Assembly: GCF_000002425.4 (NCBI RefSeq)
Contig: NC_037254.1
Coordinates: 8,104,144-8,168,143, forward strand
Source of the DNA: Physcomitrium patens
Taxonomy: Eukaryota > Streptophyta > Bryopsida > Funariales > Funariaceae
Length of the DNA: 64,000 nucleotides
Direction: 5' to 3'
Shown here one piece after another: positions 45,827-58,840 of this stretch. The position numbers were made by a program, and so were the translations under genes. Position 1 is the stretch's first letter, and every line of letters starts with the position of its first letter. The notes under the pieces were generated by a model. It did no database searches and had not been told where the DNA came from. It saw nothing but the letters and a program-made list of their open reading frames with translations.

Positions 45827-48577
45827 TTACTTCTTTCCTTCCTTCACGTCCTCGTACTCAGCTTCCGCCGCTTGCTCACCAGTGGGGCCAGATCCAGAAC
45901 TACCTCCTGACTGGTTCTTCATCAAAGCCTCTCCGATCTTCATCGACGCTGTCTGTGCTGCGCTGATCTTCGCTTTGATCTCCTCTACGTTCTCTGAATC
46001 TACTGAGCTCTTCAACTCTGCTAGCGCCGATTGGACGCCATCCACAACATCCTGTGGCAGCTTCTCCTTGTGCTCGTTCAAGCTTTTCTCCACCGAGTAC
46101 ATCGTCGTGTCCGCATCGTTCTTCGCGTCTATTAGCGCTTTCCTCTCCTGATCCTTCTGCGCATACAGCTCCGCATCCTTCACCATCTTCTGGATATCCG
46201 CCTCCGATAGACCGCCTGAAGACTGGATTGTGATCGCCTGCTCCTTTCCTGTCGCCTTGTCGCGCGCAGATACATTCACTATTCCGTTCGCATCGATGTC
46301 GAACGTCACCTCGATCTGAGGCATTCCCCGAGGGGCCGGAGGGATCCCCACCAAGTCAAATTGTCCCAGCACCTTGTTGTCCGCAGCCATCTCACGCTCG
46401 CCCTGCAACACCTTCACGCCCACCTGCGTCTGCCCGTCCGCTGCCGTCGAAAATACCTGACTCTTCTTCGTTGGTATCGTCGTATTCCGAGTGATCAAAC
46501 GAGTGAACACCCCTCCCAACGTCTCAATACCCAATGACAGAGGTGTCACGTCCAATAGAAGGATATCCTTCACATCCCCTCGCAACACACCACCTTGGAT
46601 GGCGGCTCCCATGGCCACGCACTCATCTGGGTTCACACCTTTGCTCGGCTCCTTGCTGAAGATACTGTTCACCACCTCCTGCACCTTTGGCATCCTTGTC
46701 ATTCCACCCACCAACAGCACTTCATCCACGTCCTTCGCGGACAGACCTGCATCCTTCAGGCAGTCCTTGCAAGGCTGCTTCGTGCGCTCAATCAGGTGGT
46801 TCACCAATTGCTCATACTTCGACCTCGTTAGAGTCACATTCAAATGCTTAGCTCCAGAAGCATCAGCTGTAATGAAGGGCAAATTCACGTCGGTTTGAGG
46901 GGTGGATGACAGCTCCACCTTCGCCTTCTCAGCAGCCTCACGGAGCCGCTGAAGTGCCATACGATCTGAGGAAAGATCGATACCTTGCTCCTTCTTGAAG
47001 TCATCCACCAAGTGGTGAAGCAGAGCGTTATCGAAGTCCTCTCCACCCAAGAAGGTGTCTCCATTCGTTGCCTTCACCTGTCATTTCAAATCCAGATTGC
47101 CAATCTTCAGCACTAAAAACACATGAATGACTATTCCGATGACAGAGCTACCTAACCCTCACGTTGCCGCGAATACAACAAGTATGAGATTAGCATGGGC
47201 CGAGATATTGCTCAAACCCAATGAGAATGAAACAAGAAATCTCTTTCAAAGAAACGACCCCGAAAATTGTGATTTATTCATTACAACAAATTTAAAATAA
47301 TCTTCCGTTTCTCAATTAGTCGAGACCTAAATTGTACGGACATTCATGATCTAGAATTTGAAAGTAAATAGGCAATGCTGAAACTCAATTTCAATAATAC
47401 AGCAAAAGCAAACTGCTTAATCCAACGACGTAGAACATAACGTTACACATTTATCATTTTAACATGCACAGCAGGGAGTGATAACATGCCCTTACACATA
47501 ATTTTTCTGCGAAGAATTTCACCACCAACGTAAGCTCCTACAAAGCTACATAAAAGACTGAACACCATACCTCGAACACACCACCAGAGATCTCCAAAAT
47601 TGAAATATCGAATGTGCCACCTCCCAGATCGAACACCGCCACCAACCCTTCCTTGCGATCCATCCCATACGACAACGACGCAGCAGTCGGCTCGTTGATG
47701 ATTCTCAGCACATCCAATCCTGCAATACGTCCTGCGTCTTTCGTCGCTTGCCTCTGCGCGTCGTTGAAGTACGCTGGCACCGTGATCACTGCCTTTCCCA
47801 CTGGCCTACCCAAGTACGATTCCGCTGTATCCTTCATTTTGCCAAGGACGAACGCTCCTACCTGACTGGGAGAATACTTCTGCCCTCCGGCCTCCACCCA
47901 TGCATCCCCATTCGGAGCTCGGATGATTTTGTACGGCACCATTTTGGCCTCCTTCTGGGTCTGAGGATCATCAAAGGGTCGCCCAATCAAACGCTTTGTT
48001 CCGAACAGCGTGTTTGTTGGATTTGTCACAGCTTGTCGCTTGGCGGGTGTACCAACCAACCTCTCACCCTTTGAAGTGAAGGCAACTACGGAAGGTGTTG
48101 TGCGAGCACCTTCCGAATTCTCAATCACGCGTGGCATCTGCGTCACAATTCACCAATCAGCACATTCAACACAAGAACAACACTCTCAAATTCGGATACG
48201 TATGCAAATCAGGTCCAACACAAAAATTGAAACCACACGAGCGGATCCACGACTGCATGGCAACGTGAATTGACGCATGCGAACGCTCCAATTTCCAACT
48301 CAGCAAGAACTAAACCAAAATCCCAGCCTCAACCCTAACAAATCAAACTCACCTTTCCCTCCATCACAGCCACGCACGAATTCGTGGTACCCAAGTCGAT
48401 ACCGATGACATCGCTGCCGGCTCCCTTAGAGCTGTACAGAGCCCTCCCTGTCAAACGGTGCAGCAAGGACGACCCATACGAGGGATAACAAGGGGCAGCA
48501 AGGGGTTGGGAAGATCGTAGCCGCTGCTGCTGCTGCAACAACGTCAAAGTGCGACGCCACGGCACACGAGACGCCAT
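45827..48577 (-). CDS. mtHSP70: Mitochondrial HSP70 (DnaK-type chaperone)
   Basis: Exons (minus): 48577-48353, 48137-47571, 47077-45827; GT-AG introns of 215 and 493 bp; 680 residues, normal for mitochondrial HSP70. It is the ATP-driven chaperone that pulls precursors into the matrix through the TIM23 motor and folds them, with J-protein and GrpE partners. The N-terminus ([20 protein letters not shown]) is an Arg-rich, acid-free targeting peptide of about 50 residues ending near ALYSSKGAG. Nucleotide-binding motifs: [47 protein letters not shown]. The substrate domain begins near [19 protein letters not shown]. The C-terminus is [11 protein letters not shown], with no ER or cytosolic EEVD signal. 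The frame is open 50 codons further upstream, but 48577 was chosen because the targeting peptide starts there. No damage seen; functional. Confidence 0.95.
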
Positions 48578-50684
48578 CTCACCACAAAACTCCTCCCGAT
48601 TGTTCCAACAGATACAGAGAAAGCGGCCGCAATGTCGGATGATGAACGCCCAGCGAGATTGTGAGCAACCCGCCTGCGCTGTGCGTCGTCTCTCACTGTC
48701 TTGTCCGAATTGAGAGGTCCAGGCCAATACCGCGACAGCGAGAGCTGCGGAGTGTGGGGTTAGGGTTTAAGCCGAGCGGCATCGAGAATCCATCGTTGTT
48801 TCTGGAGGCTTCCAAGTGCCGTGCGACGTGGTTCCATCGCAACTACGAGAACGCGGTGACGCGTTTCTGGAGCTCGCGCTTCCCGATCAACACTCCAGTT
48901 GTGCATGCTTCGGCGTTCTACCTCGTTGCACCTGGCGGCCACGTCTGGAATGATGGGCCAGGTTTTCTTTCTGAGAGATCACGTGCCCATGAAATCACGG
49001 GCCTGCCAATGGTCACGTGCGTGTGAACGTGAGGATCGTTGACTGTTAGCATTAGGAACCTAAGATTCTCAGTGAATGTTGGTCCTCTAAATGAGCATGT
49101 CACATTCCTTCGGATTGAAATATTATTTGTTAGATTGTTTTATTTTTGTCAAACGTATCTTTCCTTGAAGGTGTTATTTCATGTTACATTTTGAATTACA
49201 TGTTAGATTTCTTTTATTCACTTAGCACTATTGAATAAATTAGATCGATGGAATTTAAAGTGTTATTCTTTATTCTAATTAAGTAGGATTATCTCATTAA
49301 AAAAAATTAACAAGGATATTATTTTTAAAATATTATTATATTTATATGTATTAAGCATGTGATACTTTGAAGCAAGATGTCATAATAAAAGTGCATTTTT
49401 TATTTAAATTAAATTAATAGAATTAAAATTTTAAAAAAACTAATATGTATATTTTTGTCTATATGCATATATGTATATAATTACAAACTAGGATTAGATC
49501 TCCTTACTTTGCTTTAGAAACAACATATTGTTGTTAATCACTCAAGTGTAATAAAGATAAATGTAATATAGATAAATGTGTGAATATTTAAATGGAAAGA
49601 TATTCAAATAGAAAAAAGAAGATTTCAATGAGATAAGACCTTCTAAGTAAAACTGAGTGATTTGCAATATTCAAAGCTTAGAAGTTGCATTGATATAAGA
49701 TTTACTACAATTATAGCTACACTTATTAGAATTGAAATTGTAGATTTTTCAGTCAATTTTTGTATTTTCCAACATGTTGTCTTGATAGACTTATACAAGA
49801 CAATTGAAGAAGGATTTTTGGTTTTTTTGGTTTTTTTGGTAAAAACAAGTCTTTGAAAAATTATTGTTGATTCTAACATTGATATTACTAAAACTTTGAA
49901 CTTACAAAAACATATCAACATCTTGTAGTATTGATTTTCTTGAATAATAACTACATATATATTCCAAGAAGTCATGAAGAAAGCTTCATCTATGACAAGA
50001 ATTATTATCAAGGGGTTTTTTTTTTTTTTTTTTTTTTTTTTTTCTCAGAAAGAATTTAAAAGATTTTTTTTTTTTTAATCTTATAATCTTCATCTTATTA
50101 AATTTTCATACAGCATTAATACACTTTAAACATAAAATTTGTTATTTGAACCTAAAGTTATATAAAACTCTATTTATTTCTTTGAATTATCTTTATATTG
50201 AAACATAGATCATTCTTAAATGTTTGCTAAAAGACATCAAGTCAACTATTTGCAAACATTGCTAGACTTGGAGATATACTTGAAAAGGATGCAGAGAATG
50301 TTAAGTTGATTTAATTACATTTTACATTACAATATAATTGGAAGTTGGCTAAGATTTGGATTATTAGTTAATAACTTCATTATAAAAAAATAAAAAATAA
50401 TTCAAATTGATAATAAATACATCTTTTAATCTTTTATTTTATTTTTTATTGAACATTGAATAAATATTTTTGTTTTTAGTTTTAAGAATTTTAAGGACAA
50501 ACAAATGAATAATTAAACAAAGAAACTATGAAGTTTAATTAAAAATAAATAAAAATATATATACAAGAAAATAAAAATGATAAGAATATAGTAGAAAAGA
50601 CATAGCCATGTGATAGAAAAGTAAATTCTATAATGAAAAATAAATTTATCTTGGTTGTGAATTATTGTAATTATACATATATAC

Positions 50685-50716
<32 letters not shown>

Positions 50717-51613
50717 ACCATTTGATACAATCAAAGAATAAAATAATTTTAGATAAGCATGGCTTATACAATATTAGTTGAAAATTAGTTTTGTAAATAA
50801 ATAATAAAAGAATCAATACAAAAGTACAAATAACCATAATAAATAATACAATGAATCTAGAAATTGCTACTTAGATGTATTTAAAGTAATAAATATAAGT
50901 AAAGCTAAAATTATACTATTCTCTAAAATAAATGATGTAAAAATACTAGCCATGCTTCTAAAATAATTAAAAAGTTTATAAATGATTATAATAAAAAAAT
51001 TGCTTTATTATTAAAAAGTATCTTTCTATTCACACTACAAAATATAGATTAAAGTCCACCAACTTAGATTGCACCTCAATAGAAAGATCTTCAATAGAAT
51101 CAATTTTAAGTCTTTATTTTAAAAACTTGAAATTTCTAAGATTAATGCATATAAAACAAAATAATATCAATAACTTCAAAAAAAATTTAAATTAAACAAA
51201 TTTTTGGAAGAAAAATATTAAATCATAGATTGCATTGGAATAAAGTTATTTTTTAACAAATGTTTCATTTATCATATTAATATAAGGTATACATAGGCAA
51301 ATAGAATTTAAAGAAATATTAGCAATAGTTTATCTTCAAATCAAAGACTACTTATATAAATTTATCTTATTTTTTGGTATATATATATTTCATTTATCAA
51401 ATTTCAATTTTATTGAATTACATATAATATTTAATATATTTCTTAAGAAATTAAATAATAAAGTGTTAATGGTATTTAGTAAAAAAAACATATTTCAAAT
51501 CTTCATCATTGTTAATCATTTCTTTATTTTCTTAATTTTTAACTTAAATAATTTTTTTGCTTTAATACAATTAAAAATATATGAAATTATAAGTGAGTCA
51601 AAGATTAAACATC
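48578..51613. other. mtHSP70 promoter, then AT-rich region without genes
   Basis: 48578-49080 has gene-like composition and should hold the mtHSP70 5' UTR and promoter. The 121-aa ORF on the plus strand here has no recognisable domain. From 49100 the sequence is AT-rich. T28 (50016-50043) and A29 (50685-50713) homopolymers bound a 640-bp segment. No gene or retroelement motif is visible. Confidence 0.4.
48800..48812 (-). promoter_or_regulatory. Possible heat-shock element upstream of mtHSP70
   Basis: The plus strand reads ttctggaggcttc: TTC, GAG, TTC units at the 5-bp spacing of a heat-shock element. The middle unit differs by one base from GAA. It lies about 220 bp upstream of the start codon. 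A single imperfect three-unit site is weak evidence. Confidence 0.3.
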
Positions 51614-52156
51614 TTTTAAGGACATGAATTATAAAGAAAGAAAAATTCAATATCTTCTTATATTACTCAGATAGACTAGATATTTCTTTGAAACAAATAT
51701 AGTATTGAAAGTAAAGTGACTATTATCTAAAAAATAAAAAGACTAAAAAGTCTTGAAATAAGATTAAAAATTAGAATGGCATTGATAAAAGTAAAGAAGG
51801 CTTCGTTCTTGCTTCCATATACAGTATCTAATTACAAATTATGTAGCGACGTTCTATAAGACCTCCTACATGTATCCAACTTTTGAAACAAATATATATA
51901 TATATATACTTACAAGATAATTTTTTATATGTATATTGTATAATTAGCTTATACCATAAGCTAACAATACATGTGATATTTGATTAATTTGTTTTCTAAG
52001 TTTCTAACCTATCAATCAATTACAAATGCATGTGAAGTCCAAGTCACATTTGTAAATCTTTTAAAAAAGCTTATCTATAAGATATTATCAAATTTATCTA
52101 CTTCAATCTACTACTACTTATTTGTATTATCTAAATAACTATGTATATCCATGATA
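51614..52156 (-). repeat. 3' LTR of element D
   Basis: About 543 bp, plus strand ttttaaggacatgaat...ccatgata, the same length as the element A LTR and with the same U5 type. A purine tract (sense AAAAAGAGAG) follows at 52160-52172. The start-site block is degraded to attgataaaagtaaag. Confidence 0.72.
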
Positions 52157-55100
52157 TTACTCTCTTTTTAGAGATGAGTTCTATGAAGAGTGATAATCAT
52201 ATATTGATGAAATCCAATATTGCTATATATTCTGATCTTTGTTCTCTTTGAAGATGGTTGATATGTCCTTTTAGCCATCATTAATGTCTTATTCTAAGAT
52301 GGGATAACTATCTCCTTATTTGATTGTTTTTGAAGCCTTTGTAACTCTTTTCAAATAATTTTTTTTATAATATTATTAGGAGTTATTTCTACCTTCAATA
52401 AAATCACCGAACATCAAGAGTTTCTTCTCAGGTCTTGATATCAAATTCATTGTATCTTGCCATTTATTCTAAGAAGAGCATGTTGTTCTTGAAGATCTTT
52501 ATTTCTATTATGTCATCTTAAAGGCTTTAACAATTGCAATGTCTCATCTATTAAATCAACAAATAATAGTTCTTAAGTTGAATCTATTGTTAATTGGTTC
52601 TTCATTTTTTTAGTGCCAAAAATATACATAAATTATAAATAAAGATGAAAGATAGAATATAATTTTTTTTGGATCTAATTTCTTTTATAACAAAGATTTG
52701 TAATTTTTTTTTTTAAATTTTGATGGATGTCATTAATGAAAAATATCAACTTTCTTTATTATATTTGCACATTTGTTTATTGGCTTCCATGTACATTCAT
52801 TAATATCATTTTTATATCAATAAACAAGATATTCTAACTTATTTTAGTGCCGCTTTGAATCTAATACTTCTTCTACCTCAAATTCTTAATTATTATCTAC
52901 TTCTTTTGGAAGATGTGGCATTTGTCTTCTTTCTAAGATATTTGCAATCTTATATGGGTTAAGAAGAGATATGTAGAATATGAGATGAATCTTTATAGAC
53001 TTTGATAGATATAATCAATAAGCAACTAGATTGATTTATTCACAAATAAAAAATAATCAAAGCTTACAATATTTTAACTTATTACAAAATTGACTAATGT
53101 TAATATTACAACAAAGTAATCATACCCTATCACTAATATAGAATTGAGGTTTTTCCTTGCAAAAAATATCTATGTTAGTCTTTTTTGTTCTTGAATTTCT
53201 TTTAAGTATACTTTAATTGTTATATATAGATCATATAAATAATTTTTCAAACTTTTCATCATGAGATTATCAACTTTTGAGATGTTAAAAGTATCAACTC
53301 ATAGATGATAATCATAATTATCAAAAAAATATTTGTTATATAAAAGAATATATTATATTATTATAAAAAAATTCTATTAATGGTAAAAAAACTATCTAAT
53401 TATTTCATTGATAATTGATGGTACACTTGAAATATTACTCCAAAATTTGATTTATGTGCTTTGTTTGTCCATTGGTTTAAAGATGAAAAGCCAAAGATAG
53501 TTTTATATCAATCTTTAGAATATTGAAAAGAATTTTTCAAAATTTTAATGTAAATTAAGTTTGCTTATTAAATATGATATTCTTAAATAATCTATAATAG
53601 TGATAAATATTGTCAAGAAAAATCTTAGTTGTTTGTTTACCTATGATAGATTTTTAAAATGATATAAAATAAACTATTTTGATAAAACAATCTATTATCA
53701 CAAATATAGAATCATTAAAATCTAAGATTCAAAGTTTTGTGATAAAATCCATAGAAATAAAAGACTTTAATTTTTTTAGAATAAGTAATAGCTAAAGAAG
53801 TCCATAAGGTCAATAATAAGGAATTTTTGATCTTGAATAAATATCACATGATTGCTTTTCACTGCCTTCTATATTTGAAAATCCAAAAATCTCTAGATAT
53901 TAGCTGAAAAGTCTTGTTGCATCCAAAATATTTGGTTGTTAAAAAGTCATGACAAGATTAAAGAATATGTAATTATTTTTTTCTTTTTAAAATATATAAT
54001 TATTTTTTGAAATAAAGTAGATTTTTTTAACACAAATTTTGATGTGTCATGAAACCTAGAAGAATTATATTTAATATTATGAATGAAAAGATTAAAAAAT
54101 ATACTTAATTAAACTTCTTTGAAAAAGATTGAATCAATAATCAACTTTGATTTTATTCCTCAAAAATGAAAATGATTTAATTTTATGAGAATCATTCTTT
54201 GTTAATTAAAAGCTACATCTTTTTTTTGGTATAAGATAAGAACATTTAAAAAGAGCAACTTACAAACTTTGTTATTTTTTAAGTTAATAAATGATTTTTA
54301 AATCAAATTTTAATAAAAACCTGTTTTAAAAACTTGGTGATAATTCAAAATATATGGTGACATGAAATATTTAAAGTTCTTGTGATTTGTATAAATAGTG
54401 ACTAAATTTAAAGCACATTCTAGATATTGACGCTATTCTTAAAATGAATCTATAATTACAAAAAAAAATTTGTTGTGTATCTCATAGTTGATCTTAGTTA
54501 TTGAAATTTTTATGGATTGGAAAATTAAAAGATAGAGCTTATCATCTACTCTTATTTATAACAATACTACACCTATAACAAAGTCTGATGCATCTATTTT
54601 CATAAAAAAATATCTTAAAAAAATCAACACAATATAAGATTGGTATAGAAATAAATATTGATTTTAAAGCTTCAAAAGATGTTTCAACTACTTTGCTCTA
54701 TTCAAATTTTTATTTACAAGTCAAATATGTAAAAAAAGTCAAAATTTCAAAAAAAAATAATAAAGATTTTATGATAATTGGCAAATTTCAAAAGAAATTG
54801 TACATTTATGATTATTTTTGGAATCTTTCAATCCATGGTAGTTTAGACTTTCTTAAGAATCATCATAAGGCCATCATTTGAAATAATAAATACTAAGAAG
54901 TTAACTTGAATAGTGTAAAATGTACATTTTTTTATTGTAATATATAATCTTGCATTTCTTAGTTTTTGTAATACATGAAAAATATGAAGTTCATATTCTT
55001 TTGTGTTCCTAGACTAGATTAAAATGCCATCTAAATAACAAATGACATTATTAAAAAACTCACAAAAGACATCATTTATTATATCTTTAAAAGGATGTGG

Positions 55101-55201
55101 TACATTTGTAAGTTCAAAAGACATAATATTATATTTAAAATATTCATATCTACTTTAAAACATAAATTTTCATTCATCTTCTTTTTTAATGCATATCAAA
55201 C
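51614..55201 (-). mobile_element. Element D: decayed chromovirus, 3' half, interrupted by element E
   Basis: 3' LTR at 51614-52156, then an internal region aligning with element A in order and spacing. A chromodomain region lies near 52720-53000, integrase 53300-53950, RNase H 54330-54720 and RT 54830-55190. Many stops and frameshifts; more decayed than E. Similarity to A breaks inside RT at about 55197-55201, where the E 3' LTR starts. The rest of D must lie beyond the window's right edge. Confidence 0.72.
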
Positions 55202-55758
55202 TATCAAGAACATGAATTGGAAGATGATGCATAAACTAATGAAATCTATGTCAAAGAAAAAGTGATAAAACAGAAATAAAGAAGTACGTATATTAAAAAG
55301 AAATTGGAATGACTTATTGCCAAAAGACAAGAAAACTTGAGACTCTTGAAATTGGACTAGAAACAAGAAAAGAATTGACAAGAGTAAAAAGAGCTTCATT
55401 CTTGTCTCTATATATATTATCTAATTAGAGACTATGTGGTGATGTTCTATAGGACCTCCAATATGCGTTGACTTTGTAAGATACATGCCTTGACTTACAA
55501 CGCAAGTTTTTTTATATGTTTGCTATATAATTAGTTAGTTCTTCAAGCTATCAATATGTGTGGCACATGATTAACTTGTTGACCAAGTTTTTAACCTAAA
55601 ATCAATAATAGACACCTATAAAATCAAGGCAACATCAATAAAGCTTCTAAGAAGTTTTTTTAGAAGATATAATAGAATTAATTTACTTTTATCTATTTCT
55701 ATATACTTCTACCTATTTATATAGGTAATTATAAGTTTACATGTATATGTCCACAATA
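55202..55758 (-). repeat. 3' LTR of element E
   Basis: 557 bp, plus strand tatcaagaacatgaatt...ccacaata. U3 and the TATA/start block resemble element A. The U5 portion (ttttggcaataagtcattcc in sense, then a T-rich run) matches the plus LTRs at 8137 and 11350 and not element A. The start-site block retains ttgacaagagta. Confidence 0.75.
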
Positions 55759-57995
55759 TTATTCTCCCTTCTAGAGATGAGTTCTATGAAGAGCAATCAT
55801 CATATGTTGAAAAAATCTATGATGCAAAAAATTATATTCGCCACATACTCAGATCTTGATTCTCTTTGAAGATGGTTGAAAGGATCTCTCAACCATCAAT
55901 AGCATCTCATACTAGGGTAGAAAGACCACCTTGTTATTTGGTCATTGTTAAGACCTTCATAACTTCCTTCAAATAAAATATTTGAAACATCGTCAGGAGT
56001 TGCTCTTATGTCTAATAAAATTACCAAACATGAGGAGTCTCTTCGAAGGTTGTAATATCAAATCCATTGTATCTCACCATCTATTTGAGGAAAAATATGT
56101 CATTCTTGAGAATCTTCATATCCATTGTGTCATCTTGAAGGTTATGACAATCGTAATGTCTTGTTTGGCAGGTTAGTAAATAAAGGTTCTTTAGTCAAAT
56201 CTGTTGGTTGTTAGTTTTTCATCTCTTCAACGTCCCAAATACAAAGAAATTACAAACAACAATTGAAAGTAGAATGTTATCTTGCCTAGATCTTGTTTTT
56301 TTTATAAGAAAGGTCTTCATCTTAATTTTGATGGATGTCATCAATAAAAAGCCTCCACCTTCTCTGCTGCATTAGCAAGATTCTTTGTTGGCTTCCATGT
56401 GCATTCACTAATATTGTATCCGCCCCAATGAATAAGATATTCTAACTTATTTTGGCACCACTTTCAGTCTAAAACTTCTTCCACTTCAAATTTTTTCATT
56501 ATTATCCACTTCTATAGGAGGAGGTGGCACTTAAGTTCTTCTTGATATGTCCATTGTCCCGTATCATTCAAAAAGAGACACATGGAATATTGGATGGATT
56601 TTCATTGACTCCGATAGGTATAAACAATATGCAATTGGATTGATTTGTACAAAAATAGGAAATGGTCTAAGCCTACAATAGTCCAACTTCTCACAAGGAC
56701 GAGTAGTCTTGATATTGTAATAAAGTAACTATACCTTATCAGCCACATAGAATGGTGGTTGTTCCTTTTGTTAGACATCCGCATTGATCTTTTGTTGTTC
56801 TTAAGTTTTTTTAAATTATGCCTTTATTGTTGCATATAACTCTAACAAATGATTTACCAAATCTTTCATCGCAAGATTATCAGCTTTTAAAAAATCAAAA
56901 GTATTAAGTTGTGGATGATAACCATAATTGGCAAAGAAAGGTGTTTGTTTTGTAGAAGAATGTATTGTATTATTATAAGCAAACTCACCCAATAGCAAAA
57001 AAGTTGTCCAATCATCTTATTGGTAGTTGATGGTACATCTTAAATACCGCTCCAAAACTTAATTAACACGCTCCGTTTGTCCATCAGTTTGATGATGGAA
57101 TGCCAAAGATAATTTTATATTCACTTTTAGAATCTTGAAAAGAATCTACCAAAATCTTGATACAAAGTGAGTTCTCCTCTCTGATATGATATCTTTGAAT
57201 AATCCATAATAGTGATAGATGTTGTCAAGAAAGAGTTTAGTTGTTTTTTCACTTATGCTAGATTTTGTACATGGTAAAAAATGTGCCATCTTGATAAAAT
57301 GATCTACTATCATGAATATAGAATCATAAGAACTTGAGATTAGAAGATTTGTGATGAAATCTATAGAAACAGAAGACCATGGTTGTTCTGCAATGGATAA
57401 TGGTTGAAGAAGTCTGTAAGGTCAATGATGGATAGTTTTTGATCTTGAACAAATATAAAATGACTGAACAAAGTCGTTCACATCTTTTTACATTTATAGC
57501 CACTAAAAATCTCTAAATATAAGTTTCAAAGTCTTGTTGTATCCAAAATGACTTGCTATTGGACAGTCGTGACGTGCTTGAATAACACGTAATCTTACTT
57601 CTCTTTTAGGAACATATAATCAATCTTCAAAATAGAATAGGTTGTTTTTTATGTCAAACTTAGAAATATCTTAGGACTTAGAAGAAGGATTCTTGATATT
57701 GTGAATAAGAGGATCAGAAGACATACTTGATTGAATTTTTTACAAAGGTGGAATCAATAGTCAATATTGATTTCATTACTCGAAGATGAAAATATTTTGG
57801 TTTCAAGAAAATTATTCTTTGTTAATCAAAAGATGCATCTCTTTCTTTTGGTATAAAATAACAAAGTCTAGAAAGAGCGTCTAACAAACCTTGTTATTTT
57901 TCAAGTTGATATGTGATCTTGAAATCAAATCTTAATAAAGACATGCTCTAATGAACTTGGCAACGATTCAAAATAAGTATTGACATAAAATACTA
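55202..57995 (-). mobile_element. Element E: chromovirus nested in D, itself interrupted by F
   Basis: 3' LTR 55202-55758 with an adjacent purine tract (sense AGAAGGGAGAA), then chromodomain about 56330-56560 and integrase. The clearest integrase piece is the 60-codon frame 56816-56998 ([20 protein letters not shown]). Next come the zinc-finger region around 57480-57600 and the start of RNase H. Similarity to element A (near 2815-2835) stops at 57995, exactly where the TG of the element F LTR begins. E is less mutated than D, consistent with later insertion. Confidence 0.75.
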
Positions 57996-58570
57996 TGATT
58001 GTCGTTTTACTTACTCTAACTAATCTAATCAGAATAAACCTGTATAGGGGAATTCGAACACAGGGAAAGAATACCGCATGAGCTTACACGTTAAGGTCAC
58101 ACAATTAACTGTATTCCGCACTACTTAAAACAGCGAAGAAACACTACAAGATTTTTTCCTACTAATGAAACCCTTTCATTAATCGATAACTACTAAATGC
58201 AATCTGCACTGTCTCAAAAGTCCACACAAAACACATAAATTCCATCCAACACCAGGAATAACCAATCTTACTCAATTAATTTGGCTTTACACAATTTCTG
58301 TTTTCCCAGATTTTCTTGGTCCGAACACATACAGTTTTCAATTAACTACAATCATAATCTTCCAGTTATAACCAATCTTCACAGAATCTGATAAAAACTT
58401 CCAAATTTCTCTCCTTCAATCACACAATACTTCAGTTACACACCCAATATCTCATAAATCATTTCTCAAATTTATTCCACGAATTCTTTTCACAGTATTC
58501 AGAACTTTAAACAACAAAACAAAAAAAAACAAGAGACAGCACCAAGCTTATCCCAGCTCATACTATCACA
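57996..58570 (-). repeat. 3' LTR of element F
   Basis: 575 bp with canonical ends: in minus sense it starts TGTGATAG (58570) and ends CGACAATCA (57996). The minus-sense purine-rich tract GGAGGATGGGAGAGAGGAAG lies directly upstream, as expected for plus-strand priming. The target flank on this side is tacta (57991-57995); the partner flank is outside the window. Confidence 0.78.
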
Positions 58571-58840
58571 GTCTGGCCCTTACTTCCTCTCTCCCATCCT
58601 CCTTATGCTACCACGAGATATCAACTGCTACATCTCTAATGAAAACTGCTTTTCTTAACTATTCATCCATTTTACCTACTGAACTACCTTTTCAACAGTC
58701 TTCTATCCCTGTTTACACTATAAACTAAGTATCTACAATTCAACAAATAACTACTTATTCTACATAGCCCCACTCCCATTTGTGTAGCGTCCTCGCAAAT
58801 ATAGAACCGATACATAACTAAAAAAACTTCTCCAAAATTT

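Noticed and set aside
45882-48273. Plus-strand ORFs of 78-135 aa over the mtHSP70 exons
   Set aside because: Antisense shadows of a GC-rich conserved coding sequence.
48661-49026. 121-aa plus-strand ORF divergent from mtHSP70
   Set aside because: No recognisable domain; lies in the promoter region and overlaps other open frames.
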